Shown: positions 1-9,744, counted from the first letter of the stretch. The stretch is DNA of 64,000 bases from Sinomonas atrocyanea (GCF_030812675.1 NZ_JAUSTE010000001.1:434001-498000), one strand, 5' to 3'. Translations and numbers: made by a program. The notes: generated from the letters alone by a model not told the origin.

Positions 1-514
1 CCGGATCGGGCAGCTCGACGAGCTCGAGCATCTTGATGGCCTTGGCCTTGGCCTCGTCCGGGGACACCGCGCTGTGGAGCCGGATGGTCTCCACGATCTG
101 GTTGCCGATCGTGTACACGGGATTGAGCGCGGTCATCGGCTCCTGGAAGATCACCGCGACGTCGTTGCCGCGCACGCTGCGCGTCGCCGACACGCGGTCC
201 TTGCCCATGAGTTCCTTGCCCATGAGCTTGACACTGCCCGAGACCCTGCTGTTGGAGGGGAGCAGGCCGAGGAGCGCCATCGAGCTGGCCGACTTGCCCG
301 AGCCCGATTCGCCGACGATGGCGAGGACCTCGCCGGCCTTGACCTCGTAGTTGAGGCCGATCGCGGCGGGGACCCACTCCTTCTCCACCCCGAAGTCGAC
401 GCTCAGGTCGTTGACCTCGAGGACCTTCTGGCCCTTCACGAGGTCCGCCGCGACCTTCTCTCCCCTGGTCCTTGACCTGCGGGGCCCGCCCGCGGTGCCG
501 AGGTTCTCAGCCAT
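1..514 (-). CDS. Dipeptide/oligopeptide ABC transporter ATP-binding protein, DppD/OppD type (3' part outside window)
   Basis: Only the first 171 codons are inside the window; the gene continues past the left edge. Reading from an ATG at 514 the protein begins MAENLGTAGG and carries a Walker A GESGSGKS (about residues 69-76) followed by the Q-loop FQEPMTALNP, the form typical of peptide-importer ATPases. It would energise the importer encoded by the binding protein and two permeases at 1273-5973, acting on the cytoplasmic face of the membrane. It is separated from those genes by a gene on the other strand, so it needs its own promoter in the 515-608 gap. Nickel or other oligopeptide-family specificity cannot be excluded. 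The signature motif and Walker B are outside the window. Confidence 0.9.
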   Translation of the reverse strand, partial: MAENLGTAGGPRRSRTRGEKVAADLVKGQKVLEVNDLSVDFGVEKEWVPAAIGLNYEVKAGEVLAIVGESGSGKSASSMALLGLLPSNSRVSGSVKLMGKELMGKDRVSATRSVRGNDVAVIFQEPMTALNPVYTIGNQIVETIRLHSAVSPDEAKAKAIKMLELVELPDP

Positions 515-608
515 GGTTGTGGTTCCTTCCGTCCGCCGCCCCGCCCGAGCGCCTCGGCTCGGGGAGCGGAATCCTGCATTCGATCCGACGTCCTGCATCA
601 TGGGGGGC

Positions 609-1235
609 ATGAGCACGATGCACCATGCCGGCCAGACCGACGTCTACCGGGCCCGCAGCAACCGGCTGCTGGCCCTGCTGCTGTGGGCGCTCGCCGCGCT
701 GGGGCTCGTGGTCACGCTCGCCCAGGCCGGATGGCCCGGCCTGCGCTTCATCGCCCCGCTCGCCCTCATGGCGTACGCGGGCTGGGCGCTGTTCTGGCGC
801 CCCGCCGTCGTGGTGAGCGACGCCGGCGTCGAGCTCGTCAACCCGACCCGCCGCATCGGGGTGCCATGGGAGGCCCTGGCCTACGTCGACACGAAGTACG
901 CCCTCACGCTCGGCACGGCCCGGGGCCGCTTCGCCGCGTGGGCCGCGCCGGCGCCGGGCGCGCTCGGCGCCCGCCGCGCCCAGCCGGAGCACCTGACCGG
1001 CCTGCCCGAGAGCAGCTACGGCCCTGAGCACACCGTCCGTCCCGGCGACCTGGGCAACACCGTCTCCGGCCAGGCGGCCATCCTGGTGCGCCGCCGCTGG
1101 GCGGAGCTCATGGAGCGCGGGGCGGTGGCCGCCGGCCGCGCGGACGAGACCCCGGTGTCCCGCCGGGTGGAGTGGGCCATCCTCGCGCTGGGCGTGGTCC
1201 TCGCGGCAGCCGCCGCGGTGACGCTCCTGGCCTGA
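609..1235 (+). CDS. PH-domain-containing membrane protein
   Basis: A 208-residue protein with two N-terminal hydrophobic segments (about residues 15-33 and 40-60), then a stretch beginning PAVVVSDAGVELVNP that has the look of the bacterial PH-like domain found in actinobacterial membrane proteins, and a final membrane segment near the C-terminus. ATGs at 600, 609 and 618 are in frame; 609 is chosen because a CATCAT hexamer ends just before the G-run that precedes it, the leaderless spacing seen at many genes here. Its function is unknown. It sits on the opposite strand between the permease and ATPase genes of a peptide importer, which is an odd position. The PH assignment is by pattern only. 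Confidence 0.72.
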   Translation: MSTMHHAGQTDVYRARSNRLLALLLWALAALGLVVTLAQAGWPGLRFIAPLALMAYAGWALFWRPAVVVSDAGVELVNPTRRIGVPWEALAYVDTKYALTLGTARGRFAAWAAPAPGALGARRAQPEHLTGLPESSYGPEHTVRPGDLGNTVSGQAAILVRRRWAELMERGAVAAGRADETPVSRRVEWAILALGVVLAAAAAVTLLA

Positions 1236-1272
1236 GCCCGCCGCCGGGCGCCGGGCCGTCAGGGCGCGCACG

Positions 1273-2481
1273 TCAGCCGTTCCTGCCGCTCGGGTCCTCG
1301 GTCCGCCGCTCGGGGGCGCCCCCGAAGGCCTCGCTGTCGGGGACGTAGCCGGAGACGGAGCTCACGCCCTCCCCGACGTCCAGGCCCGCGGCCGGGGCGA
1401 CCTCGGTGCCCGCGCTGGCGTGCGTGCTGCGCGCCTTGGCCTTCTTGGCGTTGAACTTCTTCTGGCGCGGGTCGAACGCGTCGCGCAGGCCGTCGCCGAT
1501 GAAGTTGATGCACAGGCAGATGAGCACGATGAACAGGCCCGGCCACCAGAACAGCCACGGCCTCGTCGAGAAGGCCTCCTGGTTCTGGGAGATGAGCAGG
1601 CCGAGTGAGGTGTCCGGCGCCTTGACGCCAACACCCAGGTAGGACAGCGCGGTCTCGAGGAGGATCGCGGAGGACATGATGAGCGTGCCGTTGACGATCA
1701 CGACGCCCACTGCGTTGGGCAGGATGTGCTTGAAGATGATCCGCGCGTTCGAGGCGCCCGAGATGCGCGCCGCGTCGACGAACTCGCGCTCGCGCAGCGA
1801 CAGGAACTCGCCGCGCACGAGGCGGGCGAGGCCCACCCACACGACGAGCCCGAGGAAGATGCCGAGAACCACGACGCCGTTGCTCGCCGCGAACTGGGCG
1901 AACCAGCTGCCCGAGTCGCGGCGGCCCGCCGTCTGGGACATGACGGCCGCGAGGAGCAGGACCGGGATGATGATGATGATGTCGGTCAGGCGCATCAGGA
2001 CCGCCTCGGCCCAGCCGCGGAAGTAGCCGGCGAGTGCCCCGACCACGACCCCGATGATCCCGGCGACGACGCCGATGATGATCATGATGATGATCGACTG
2101 CTGGGCCCCGCGCATCGTCATCGCGAACAGGTCGCGCCCGATCCTGTCCTGGCCGAACGGATGCTCGCCGAAGCTGAACGGCGCGAGCGTCCACGTGGGG
2201 GTGCCGTCGTTGACGAGCGGAGTGACCTGGTCGTGCTGGAACTTCCACCAGCCCGGAATGGGCCCCCAGCCCTCGGAGGTGAAGGCGAGGAGGAAGATGA
2301 CCGCGAACACGATCAGGCCGATGAGCGCGCCCGTGTGGCCGAAGAAGCGCTTGCGGACAATCTGGCCGAGGCTGAGGCCCTTGGCCTCGATCACGGGCTC
2401 GACGCCGGCCGCCGGCTCGCTCGGCCGGATGGGGGCCGGAGTGCCGGCCACGGTCTCCTGCTGCTGAGACTGCTGGCTCAT
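1273..2481 (-). CDS. Peptide ABC transporter permease, DppC/OppC type
   Basis: A 402-residue inner membrane permease. After a Gln/Pro-rich cytoplasmic N-terminus come a first membrane segment (about residues 54-72) and a periplasmic loop, then the core binding-protein-dependent permease domain. The EAA-type loop for docking the ATPase is visible as REFVDAARISGASNARIIFKHILPN, split here as REFVDAARISGAS and NARIIFKHILPN. The C-terminal 60 residues are hydrophilic and longer than usual. The ATG at 2481 lies one base after the dppB stop, so the two are translationally coupled. It would pair with DppB to form the channel for di- or oligopeptides. Confidence 0.92.
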   Translation of the reverse strand: MSQQSQQQETVAGTPAPIRPSEPAAGVEPVIEAKGLSLGQIVRKRFFGHTGALIGLIVFAVIFLLAFTSEGWGPIPGWWKFQHDQVTPLVNDGTPTWTLAPFSFGEHPFGQDRIGRDLFAMTMRGAQQSIIIMIIIGVVAGIIGVVVGALAGYFRGWAEAVLMRLTDIIIIIPVLLLAAVMSQTAGRRDSGSWFAQFAASNGVVVLGIFLGLVVWVGLARLVRGEFLSLREREFVDAARISGASNARIIFKHILPNAVGVVIVNGTLIMSSAILLETALSYLGVGVKAPDTSLGLLISQNQEAFSTRPWLFWWPGLFIVLICLCINFIGDGLRDAFDPRQKKFNAKKAKARSTHASAGTEVAPAAGLDVGEGVSSVSGYVPDSEAFGGAPERRTEDPSGRNG

Positions 2482-2482
2482 G

Positions 2483-4012
2483 TCACTTCACCCTAACGCG
2501 AGGATCGAGCGCGGAGTACACGAGGTCCGCGATGAGATTGAAGACGAGGGCGGTGATGGCCACGCACAGGAACACGCCCATGACGGGGTTCGGGTCCACG
2601 TGCGAGATGCCGTCCAGGAACATGAAGCCCATCCCCCGCACCGAGAAGACCGTCTCGGTGATCACGGCGCCGCCGATCAGCTGGCCGATGTCCAGCGCGA
2701 CCACGGTGGCGATCGGGATGAGGGCGTTGCGGAAGGCATGGCGCATGACGACGCTGCGCTCGCTCACACCCTTGGCGCGGGCGGTGCGGATGTAGTCCAT
2801 GTTCATGACCTCGAGCATCGACGAGCGCGTGTAGCGCGTGTAGCTCGCGAGGGAGACCAGGATCAGGGCCACCGTGGGGAGGATGAGGTGCGTGAAGGAG
2901 TCGATCCCCGAAGTCCAGAAGTCACCCTGGAGGTTCGGCGTGGAGGCACCGATCGTGGCGACCGGGCGGCCGCGGATCTTGCTGCTGTCGAAGTAGGCGG
3001 GCCACGACTGCATGAACCGGTCGAGCATGATCAGCGCCCCCACGATGAACGCCGTGATCGCACCGACGCGCATCCCCTGGCCGCGGTCGTAGCCGCCCCA
3101 GAAGTAGCCCGCGGCGAGGCCGACGGCCACGGTGATGACCGCGAGGATGATGACCATCAGCGGCGTGGCGAGGTCCAGCAGCGGCTGGATGGGGAAGTAC
3201 AGGATCGCGCCGACGACCACCGTGGTCAGCCCCGCGTAGAGGGCGCGACGGTTCTGCAGGCCGGCCGCGAGGACCGTCACGCCGAACGCGATGCCGACTC
3301 CCGCGATGAGGATCACGCCGAGGCCCAGGCCCGGGAAGCGGAACCACTGGGTGAGGTCCGCGATCACGAGGACGACGGTGATGAACGCGAACACGATGGC
3401 CCCGACGGTCGCCCGCCGCCGAGCAGCGCCACCGGCAGCGATCGCGGTGACGAGGCCGAAGACGAGCCCGATGCCGAGCGCCACCGGGAGCGGGATGGTG
3501 GGGTGCGCCAGGAAGTTGTTGAACCCGATGGCGCCGTACTCCTTGAGCAGGACGGCGACCCAGAAGATTGGCAGCGAGAAGAAGAGGAAGGCCATGAACG
3601 TCACGCCGTAGTCGAGCGCGCTGTACTGCCGCAGGGCGGTGATGATGCCGAGCGCGACGCCGATGAGGATGGCGAGGATCGTGGCACCCGTGACGAGGGT
3701 CAGGGTCTGGACGAGGGCCTGGCCGAGCGCCTGGGTGACCGGCTGGCCCGCGAGGTTCTTCCCGAGGTCGCACTGGCCGACGAGGCATCCGGCGGCGCCC
3801 CCGAGCCACTTGAAGTATCGGATGGGCGCAGGTGTGTCCAGATCGAGGAGCTGGGATCGCGCCTGCATGAGCTGGGGGGCATTGGGGGCTGAGCTGGCGC
3901 GGAACTCCTCGAGCGGATCCCCGGAGAGCGCGGTGAGGATGTACACCAGGAAGGACGCTCCGAGAAGGATCAGTGCTGCGGTGATGAGGCGCCGGACGAC
4001 GTAAGTCACCAT
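2483..4012 (-). CDS. Peptide ABC transporter permease, DppB/OppB type, with a long internal membrane insertion
   Basis: The start is MVTYVVRRLI at 4012, preceded by AGAGG; an upstream in-frame ATG at 4102 would add an atypical basic leader. The N-terminal 160 residues and C-terminal 150 residues match the usual permease (RTARAKGVSERSVVMRHAFRN is the EAA loop, at roughly residues 410-430, and GGAVITETVFSVRGMG follows). At 509 residues it is much longer than the 310-340 typical of the family: about 190 residues rich in hydrophobic segments are inserted between the two halves (roughly residues 165-360). The family role is membrane translocation of peptides with DppC. The insertion has no function I can name. 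Confidence 0.9.
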   Translation of the reverse strand: MVTYVVRRLITAALILLGASFLVYILTALSGDPLEEFRASSAPNAPQLMQARSQLLDLDTPAPIRYFKWLGGAAGCLVGQCDLGKNLAGQPVTQALGQALVQTLTLVTGATILAILIGVALGIITALRQYSALDYGVTFMAFLFFSLPIFWVAVLLKEYGAIGFNNFLAHPTIPLPVALGIGLVFGLVTAIAAGGAARRRATVGAIVFAFITVVLVIADLTQWFRFPGLGLGVILIAGVGIAFGVTVLAAGLQNRRALYAGLTTVVVGAILYFPIQPLLDLATPLMVIILAVITVAVGLAAGYFWGGYDRGQGMRVGAITAFIVGALIMLDRFMQSWPAYFDSSKIRGRPVATIGASTPNLQGDFWTSGIDSFTHLILPTVALILVSLASYTRYTRSSMLEVMNMDYIRTARAKGVSERSVVMRHAFRNALIPIATVVALDIGQLIGGAVITETVFSVRGMGFMFLDGISHVDPNPVMGVFLCVAITALVFNLIADLVYSALDPRVRVK

Positions 4013-4131
4013 GTTTCGTTGTACCTCTGATGTGGACCGCCCGGAAAGGATGCGGGGCGGCGCTGGGGGGCCGACGGCTTCGCCACGCGTTCGGCGCGGC
4101 ACCCGTCGGCAGGTGGCGGGATCTGCCGGGG

Positions 4132-4182
4132 GCGCTGCGAAGCGCCGGGACCTTCTAGCTCGGTCCCGGCGCTCCGCTGCGC
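4132..4182 (-). terminator. Intercistronic stem-loop between the binding protein and dppB
   Basis: A perfect 12-bp inverted repeat, AGCGCCGGGACC at 4141-4152 and its complement at 4162-4173, with a 9-nt loop. It is extended by partly pairing flanks (4132-4140 with 4174-4182, 7 of 9). There is no T-run after it on the minus strand, so it is more likely a partial terminator or an mRNA-stabilising hairpin. Such hairpins commonly let the binding protein be made in excess over its permeases. Confidence 0.7.
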
Positions 4183-4200
4183 ATCAGAACTCGGAAGGGG

Positions 4201-5973
4201 CTACTTGGTAGCCCACTCCCAGAAGTTCCACCAGACACCGGTCTGGTTCGGCATGTACTTCACGCCGGTGACCTTGTCGCTGTACGCGTCCACCCCCACG
4301 GACTGGAACAGCGGCAGGCCGTACGAGGAGGCCCAGATCTTCTGGTCGATCTGCTTCTCGAGGTCAACCTGCTTGCTCTGGTCCGTGGTCTGGATCAGCT
4401 GGTCCATGAGCTTGTCGGCCTCGGGGTCCGAGAAACCGTTGAAGTTCGAGCCGTTGCCGGTCTTGAAGATCTGCGGGACGCCGGAGACGCCCACGCCCGG
4501 GTTGATCCAGCCGAAGATCGTGGCGTCGTAGCCGCCCTTGCCGAGGGCCTTGCCCCAGTCGGACTTGCCGAGGCCGCCGTCGACGATCTTGAACCCGGCC
4601 TTCGTCGCGCTGGCGGCGATGAGGGTGTAGGCGTCGACGCGGTTCGGGTTGTCCTTGTTGTACATGATGCGGATCGTCGGGGTCTTGCCGGCAAGGAGCT
4701 GCTTGGCCTTGTCGATGTTGACCTGCTGGAAGTCAGCCGAACCGTTGTTCTTCACCGTGTCCGCGTAGGCGGCCTGCTGCGGGACGAAGATCTGCGAGTC
4801 GAGCGGCTTCGCGTTCGGATCGAGCTTCTTGATGATCTTGTCGACGATGTCCTGGCGCGGGACCGTCAGCATGAACGCGGTGCGCACGTCCTTGTCGGCC
4901 AGCGGGCCCGAGTAGTTCAGGTCGATGTGGTCGTAGGAGAGCTGGTTGCCCTGGTCGACCGTGACGCCCGGGATGGCCTTGAGCTGCTCGATCGTGTCGG
5001 CCGAGGCCTGCGGGGCGATGATGTCCGCCTCGCCGTTCTTGAGGGCCTGGACCTGCGCGGGCGAGGAGCCGATGTAGCGGACGACGATCGAGTCGACGTT
5101 CGGGGTCGGGCCCCAGTTGTAGTCCTTGTTGCGCACGAGGGTCATCGACTGGTCCGGGACGATGTCCTTGACGATGAACGGGCCGTTCGAGAGGAACAGG
5201 CTCGTGTCGCTCGGGAGCGTCTTGGTGTCGAAGCCGGTGTTGTAGAAGTCGGCAGCCTTCTTGAGCGTCTCGTTCGCCGGCTGCGGCTTGGCCGGGTCGC
5301 CCTTCTTCATGCCCTTCATGAGGTCATAGAGCGCCTTGCCGTCGGAGAGGCCAGCGTGCTTGGCCACGACGTTCGAGGGGATGTCCACGACCGAGCCCAG
5401 CGCGATCTCCCAGTCGGCGAACGACTGGGTGTACTTGAGGGTCATCGACTTGCCGTCGGAGGACACCTCCGGGAACTCCGTGTTGTTCAGGCCCGTGGTG
5501 TCACCGGCCGTCGAGAAGTAGGAGGTTCCGGTCTTGGCCTTGGGGTTGGCATCGTCGTACCAGCCCGAGGCCGCCGCCCACTGGAGCGCGACGTCGTACG
5601 CGGTGACGGGCGTGCCGTCGGACCACTTCACGCCGTCGTTGATCGTGTACTTGACGGTGAGCGGGGAGTCCGAGACCTTCTCGAGCTTGCCGAACTTGTC
5701 GTTGTGGACGACGTTCAGCTTGTTGTCGATGTAGTAGAACCCCGAGTGCGTCGGGTAGCTGATCTTCGAGTTGATGTCGGTGTTGCCGTCAGCCGTGTTC
5801 GAGTTGAACGTGTTGAACGCGTTCACCTCGACGACCGTGACGGTACCCCCCTGCTTGGCGCCGGCCGATGCGGTGCTGGTGTTCGAACCGCCGCCCTGGG
5901 TCGCGCAGGCGCTGAGCGCGACCGCAGCAACCGCGGTGACACCCACCGCCTTGGAAATACGCCCGAAACGCAT
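4201..5973 (-). CDS. Peptide ABC transporter substrate-binding lipoprotein, family 5
   Basis: A 590-residue secreted lipoprotein. The signal peptide begins MRFGRISKAVG and ends in the lipobox LSAC (Cys at about residue 23), so the mature protein is anchored outside the membrane. The body contains the family 5 layout, including VKYTINDGVKWSDGTPVTA near residue 112 and YDHIDLNYSGP further on, typical of DppA/OppA-like peptide binders. A strong AGAGGAGG lies 4 nt before the ATG. It is the first gene of the minus-strand importer operon, followed by a stem-loop and then dppB and dppC. The natural ligand cannot be told from sequence. Confidence 0.93.
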   Translation of the reverse strand: MRFGRISKAVGVTAVAAVALSACATQGGGSNTSTASAGAKQGGTVTVVEVNAFNTFNSNTADGNTDINSKISYPTHSGFYYIDNKLNVVHNDKFGKLEKVSDSPLTVKYTINDGVKWSDGTPVTAYDVALQWAAASGWYDDANPKAKTGTSYFSTAGDTTGLNNTEFPEVSSDGKSMTLKYTQSFADWEIALGSVVDIPSNVVAKHAGLSDGKALYDLMKGMKKGDPAKPQPANETLKKAADFYNTGFDTKTLPSDTSLFLSNGPFIVKDIVPDQSMTLVRNKDYNWGPTPNVDSIVVRYIGSSPAQVQALKNGEADIIAPQASADTIEQLKAIPGVTVDQGNQLSYDHIDLNYSGPLADKDVRTAFMLTVPRQDIVDKIIKKLDPNAKPLDSQIFVPQQAAYADTVKNNGSADFQQVNIDKAKQLLAGKTPTIRIMYNKDNPNRVDAYTLIAASATKAGFKIVDGGLGKSDWGKALGKGGYDATIFGWINPGVGVSGVPQIFKTGNGSNFNGFSDPEADKLMDQLIQTTDQSKQVDLEKQIDQKIWASSYGLPLFQSVGVDAYSDKVTGVKYMPNQTGVWWNFWEWATK

Positions 5974-6259
5974 TCCGCCTCCTCTAGTGCTTCTGTAGAC
6001 GTGTGCCGGAAGCCCGGCCGCAGGCGGGCCCGCCTTCCCCAGCGGATGGCGTGGCGCGCCTCACATGACCGACAGACTAGCCCGCCGCCGAGCGGGGTGG
6101 CTACGAAAGTTCCGTTTCAGATCAGCGTCGTTATCAAGATGCAACATATCTTTCAGGTTCTGGGGGCGCGGGTCTCGTATGCTGCCCGCGATTGGCGTTT
6201 CCCAATCGGTCGTGGGCTGCCGGAGGCAGCGTTGCGCGCCCGTGCTGGGCCGGTGTCAA
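5974..6259 (-). promoter_or_regulatory. Upstream region of the peptide importer operon
   Basis: These 286 bases hold no convincing gene. An AT-rich island at about 6110-6155, unusual for this genome, is the likely promoter area for the binding-protein gene; on the minus strand it contains TTGCATCTTGATAACG, with GATAAC as a possible -10. No -35 of good quality is at the right distance, so the exact promoter is not assigned. The rest is GC-rich spacer after the phosphoketolase stop. Confidence 0.4.
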
Positions 6260-8668
6260 TCACTCGGGGGCGGCGCCGCCCCCGAGGGCCCAGTCGCGGA
6301 TCGGGGCGGGATCGTCGCCGAACTCGCGCGTGTACGCCCGGGCACGGGCGAGCTCGTCCTGGTACCGCTGGCGCAGGCCCGCACAGCGCTCGGCGAGGCC
6401 GGGCACCCGGTCGAGCACGTCGATCGCCAGATGGAACCGGTCGATCCGGTTCAGCATCGCCATGTCGAACGGGGTCGTCGTCGTGCCCTCCTCGACGTAG
6501 CCGCGCACGTGCAGGTTGCGGTGGTTCGTGCGGCGGTAGGTGAGGCGGTGGATGAGCCACGGGTAGCCGTGGTAGGCGAAGACGACGGCCCGGTCAGTGG
6601 TGAACAGGGCGTCGAACTCCCGGTCGGGAAGGCCGTGCGGGTGCTCGCGCTCGTCCTGCAGGCGCATGAGGTCCACAGCGTTGACCACGCGGACCTTCAG
6701 GTCCGGCAGGTCGCGGCGCAGCATCTGCGCCGCGGCCACCGCCTCGGCTGTCGGGACGTCTCCGGCGCACCCGAGCACCACGTCGGGCTCCTGGCCGGGG
6801 ACCTCGCTCCCGGCGAAGTCCAGGATCCCGATCCCCCGGGCGCAGTGCAGCCGGGCCTCCTCCGGCCCGAACCACTGCAGCGCCGGCGCCTTCCCGGCCA
6901 CGACCACGTTGACGTAGTCCCGGCTGCGCAGGCAGTGGTCCATCGTCGACACGAGCGTGTTGGCGTCCACCGGGAGGTACACCCGCACCACCTCGGCCTT
7001 CTTGTTGACCACGTGGTCGATGAAGCCCGGGTCCTGGTGCGAGAAGCCGTTGTGGTCCTGCTGCCACACGTGGCTCGAGAGCAGGTACGTCAGTGAGGCC
7101 ACGGGCATGCGCCAGGGCAGCTCGCGATGGACCTTGAGCCACTTGGCGTGCTGGTTGAACATCGAGTCGACGATGTGGACGAACGCCTCGTAGGAGGTGA
7201 AGACGCCGTGCCGGCCGGTCAGCAGGTAGCCCTCGAGCCAGCCCTGGCACAGGTGCTCGCTGAGGACCTCCATGACTCGGCCGGCGCGCGCCAGGTGCTC
7301 GTCCACGTCCTCGATCCGCTCCTGCCACACCTTGTCCGTGGCGCCGTAGACGTCCTGCAGACGGTTAGAGGCCGTCTCGTCCGGGCCGAACAGCCGGAAG
7401 TCCGTGGGGTTCGCGCGGATCACCTCCCGCAGCCACCCGCCGAGGTTGCCCATCGCCCCCGCGCGGACGACGCCGGGCGCCTCCACCGGGATCATGTGCG
7501 CCTCCTGCTCGGGCAGGCGCAGGTCCCGCAGCAGCCGCCCGCCGTTGGCGTAGGGCGTGGCGCTCATGCGGCGGTCCCCGCGCGGGGCGAGCCTGCCGAG
7601 CTCGGGCGAGCGGGCGCCGTCGTGCGTGAAGAGTTCCTCGGGGCGGTAGGAGCGCATCCACGCCTCGAGCTGGGCAAGGTGCTCGGGGTTCTCGTGGACG
7701 GCGCTCAGCGGCACCTGGTGGGCGCGCCACGTGCCCTCGACCCGCTTCCCGTCCACCACGGCCGGGCCCGTCCAGCCTTTCGGGGAGCGGAAGACGATCA
7801 TGGGCCAGGGCTCCGGCGTGGAGTCGGCCTCGCGCTCCCCCGCCTCGCGCGCGCGGCGCTGGACCGCGGCGATCTCCTCGAGGCAGTCGTCGAGCGCGGC
7901 CGCGAAGTCCCGGTGCGCCTGGGCCTGCGCGGAGGGGTCGGCGACCGTGACGAAGCGCGGGGCGTAGCCGAGCCCCTCGAAGTACTTGCGCACCTGCTCC
8001 TCGGGGCGCCGGGCCAGGACGGTCGGGTTGGCGATCTTGAACCCGTTCAGGTGCAGGATCGGCAGGACCGCGCCGTCCCGGACCGGATCGAGGAAGGCGG
8101 TCGACTGCCAGCTCGTGGCCAGCGGCCCCGTCTCGGCCTCGCCGTCGCCGACCACGCAGGCGACCACGAGGTCGGGGTTGTCGAACGCGGCACCGAAGGC
8201 GTGCGCGAGCGAGTAGCCCAGCTCGCCGCCCTCGCTGATGGAGCCCGGTGTCTCGGGCGCCGCGTGGCTCGGGATGCCGCCGGGGTAGGAGAACTGCCGG
8301 AAGAGCTCCCGGAGGGACTCCTCGTCGTCGCCGAAGCGCGTGTAGATCTCGGAGTAGGTGCCCTCGAGGTAGGCGTTGGCGACGTTGGCCGGCCCGCCGT
8401 GGCCCGGGCCGGTGACGAACAGCATCGCCTGGTCGCGCTCGATGATGGCCCGGTTCAGGTGGGCGTAGATGAAGTTCAGCCCGGTGGTGGTCCCCCAGTG
8501 GCCCAGCAGGCGCGCCTTGACGTGGGCCGATTCGAGCGGCTCCCGCAGGAGCGGGTTGTCCCGGAGGTAGATCTGGCCCACCGAGAGGTAGTTCGCGGCG
8601 CGCCACCAGCGGTGGAGGTCCTCGAGGCGCTCGTCGGTGAGGGTCGTTGCTGCGTCGGTGGCTGTCAT
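6260..8668 (-). CDS. xfp: Phosphoketolase (xylulose-5-phosphate/fructose-6-phosphate)
   Basis: An 802-residue thiamine-diphosphate enzyme that cleaves xylulose 5-phosphate (and often fructose 6-phosphate) with phosphate to acetyl phosphate plus a triose or tetrose phosphate. Diagnostic segments are [27 protein letters not shown], the serine/glycine block [16 protein letters not shown] and the ThDP/Mg motif GDGEAETG, all in the N-terminal half in the family's order, and the length matches the family. It is cytoplasmic. It is transcribed alone; a minus-strand TAGGCT at 8733-8738 could be its -10. The last nine codons lie in a perfect 24-bp palindrome (separate entry). Confidence 0.97.
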   Translation of the reverse strand: MTATDAATTLTDERLEDLHRWWRAANYLSVGQIYLRDNPLLREPLESAHVKARLLGHWGTTTGLNFIYAHLNRAIIERDQAMLFVTGPGHGGPANVANAYLEGTYSEIYTRFGDDEESLRELFRQFSYPGGIPSHAAPETPGSISEGGELGYSLAHAFGAAFDNPDLVVACVVGDGEAETGPLATSWQSTAFLDPVRDGAVLPILHLNGFKIANPTVLARRPEEQVRKYFEGLGYAPRFVTVADPSAQAQAHRDFAAALDDCLEEIAAVQRRAREAGEREADSTPEPWPMIVFRSPKGWTGPAVVDGKRVEGTWRAHQVPLSAVHENPEHLAQLEAWMRSYRPEELFTHDGARSPELGRLAPRGDRRMSATPYANGGRLLRDLRLPEQEAHMIPVEAPGVVRAGAMGNLGGWLREVIRANPTDFRLFGPDETASNRLQDVYGATDKVWQERIEDVDEHLARAGRVMEVLSEHLCQGWLEGYLLTGRHGVFTSYEAFVHIVDSMFNQHAKWLKVHRELPWRMPVASLTYLLSSHVWQQDHNGFSHQDPGFIDHVVNKKAEVVRVYLPVDANTLVSTMDHCLRSRDYVNVVVAGKAPALQWFGPEEARLHCARGIGILDFAGSEVPGQEPDVVLGCAGDVPTAEAVAAAQMLRRDLPDLKVRVVNAVDLMRLQDEREHPHGLPDREFDALFTTDRAVVFAYHGYPWLIHRLTYRRTNHRNLHVRGYVEEGTTTTPFDMAMLNRIDRFHLAIDVLDRVPGLAERCAGLRQRYQDELARARAYTREFGDDPAPIRDWALGGGAAPE
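6263..6286. repeat. Perfect 24-bp GC palindrome at the xfp stop codon
   Basis: CTCGGGGGCGGC is followed directly by its exact complement GCCGCCCCCGAG with no loop, ending one base before the xfp stop codon. It encodes the residues LGGGAAPE. In mRNA it would form a hairpin inside the last codons and may act as terminator or decay barrier, since no other terminator lies between this gene and the next. Confidence 0.7.
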
Positions 8669-8811
8669 GGCTCGGGCTCGCCTTCGGCGTCGGCTTCCGC
8701 GGGACGCCTGGCGCCCGCGGCCGGTCCCTGCCAGCCTAGCGAGCTTGGCCGCCCGTGTCCGGGGTCGGGGCCGCCGGTTTGCCGGCGCCGCCTTCCGGGA
8801 ACGGTGACACC

Positions 8812-9576
8812 ATGAGCGATGCTCCGGACTACCGCGCTGCCCTGTCCCTGCTCTGTCCGCTCTCGGACCCCGAAACGGGGACGCTGCTGCGGTTCGACGG
8901 GACCTTCTGGCCCACTGACGAGCCCACCTCGATGACTGCGCTCGGCCTCCTCCCGGACGAGGCGGTCCACCTGCTGGTGGCCGACTTCCCCCAGGCAGCG
9001 CGGGCCGCCCGGCACCACCTCGGCACTGCGGTGGAGACGCTCGCCGCCGCGGTCGAGGAGTACCGGGACATCCGCGGACGGGACTGGGCGGCCCTCCCGT
9101 CCGTTTGCGCCGCCCTGAAGGCAGACGTTGCCAACGCCCTTGCCTACCGGGAGGTGCTCGATGCCGTCAGCGGCACCGAGGACGGCCTCGGGCTGCGTGA
9201 GACGACGCTGCCGATCGCGCTCACTGCCTTCGAGACCGGCGAGGCGCCGGCCGACCTCGGCGACAGCGTGGGCGACGACGGAACCGCGCCCCTCATCACA
9301 ACCGACTACCTGACCGCGGATCGGGACCTGCGAGAGCGCGTCGGCGCATTCCTCATGGCCTTCTCGCTCGCCGCGGAATGCCCCGACGCGCCGCAGCGGC
9401 TGGCCGGCGCCGGCGAGCCCGGCGACCCCCTGACCGGGTTCGCCCGCGAGCACCTCCACCAGCCTCACCTGTACGCCGAGGCCGTCCGGGCACAGCGCAC
9501 CCTGGATCCGCAGGCGCTCGCACCGGTCATCGCGCAGCGGACGCCGGCTCCGGCTGCCCTGCCGTGGGGAGCATGA
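8812..9576 (+). CDS. Hypothetical protein
   Basis: A 254-residue hydrophilic, acidic protein beginning [20 protein letters not shown] see no signal peptide, membrane segment or known catalytic motif; it is mostly predicted helical by composition and contains two stretches rich in Ala and Glu. The start at 8812 follows a run of in-frame codons (an upstream GTG-like start at 8755 would add a Gly/Pro-rich leader that looks like non-coding sequence). It stands alone, divergent from xfp and convergent with ychF. The strand is chosen on codon-position GC and protein plausibility. No function is proposed. Confidence 0.55.
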   Translation: MSDAPDYRAALSLLCPLSDPETGTLLRFDGTFWPTDEPTSMTALGLLPDEAVHLLVADFPQAARAARHHLGTAVETLAAAVEEYRDIRGRDWAALPSVCAALKADVANALAYREVLDAVSGTEDGLGLRETTLPIALTAFETGEAPADLGDSVGDDGTAPLITTDYLTADRDLRERVGAFLMAFSLAAECPDAPQRLAGAGEPGDPLTGFAREHLHQPHLYAEAVRAQRTLDPQALAPVIAQRTPAPAALPWGA

Positions 9577-9654
9577 CGCCGCGCCCCCCGCTGGCCAGGT
9601 CCGCCGGGAGGAATCGGTGCGTTCACGCGGGCGCCGTCTGGGTAAGGGCCAGAT

Positions 9655-9715
9655 GGCGGTGGCAGGCCGGGCCGATGTCACGAGGCACCGGGGCGCAGCC
9701 GGCACTGCCACCGCC
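9655..9715. terminator. Inverted repeat between convergent genes
   Basis: GGCGGTGGCAG at 9655-9665 pairs perfectly with CTGCCACCGCC at 9705-9715, and the pairing continues inward through GCCGG/CCGGC with one bulged base. It lies between the stop codons of the hypothetical gene (+) and ychF (-), so it probably serves both as a bidirectional terminator. There is no T-run. Confidence 0.5.
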
Positions 9716-9744
9716 GCTTTGCCCGGCTGCAGGCCGTCCCGAGG

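Noticed and set aside
2480-3892. A 470-codon plus-strand open frame opposite dppB
   Set aside because: The protein is a His/Asp/Glu/Arg-rich string without domain structure and mirrors the dppB frame. dppB itself has clear permease motifs.
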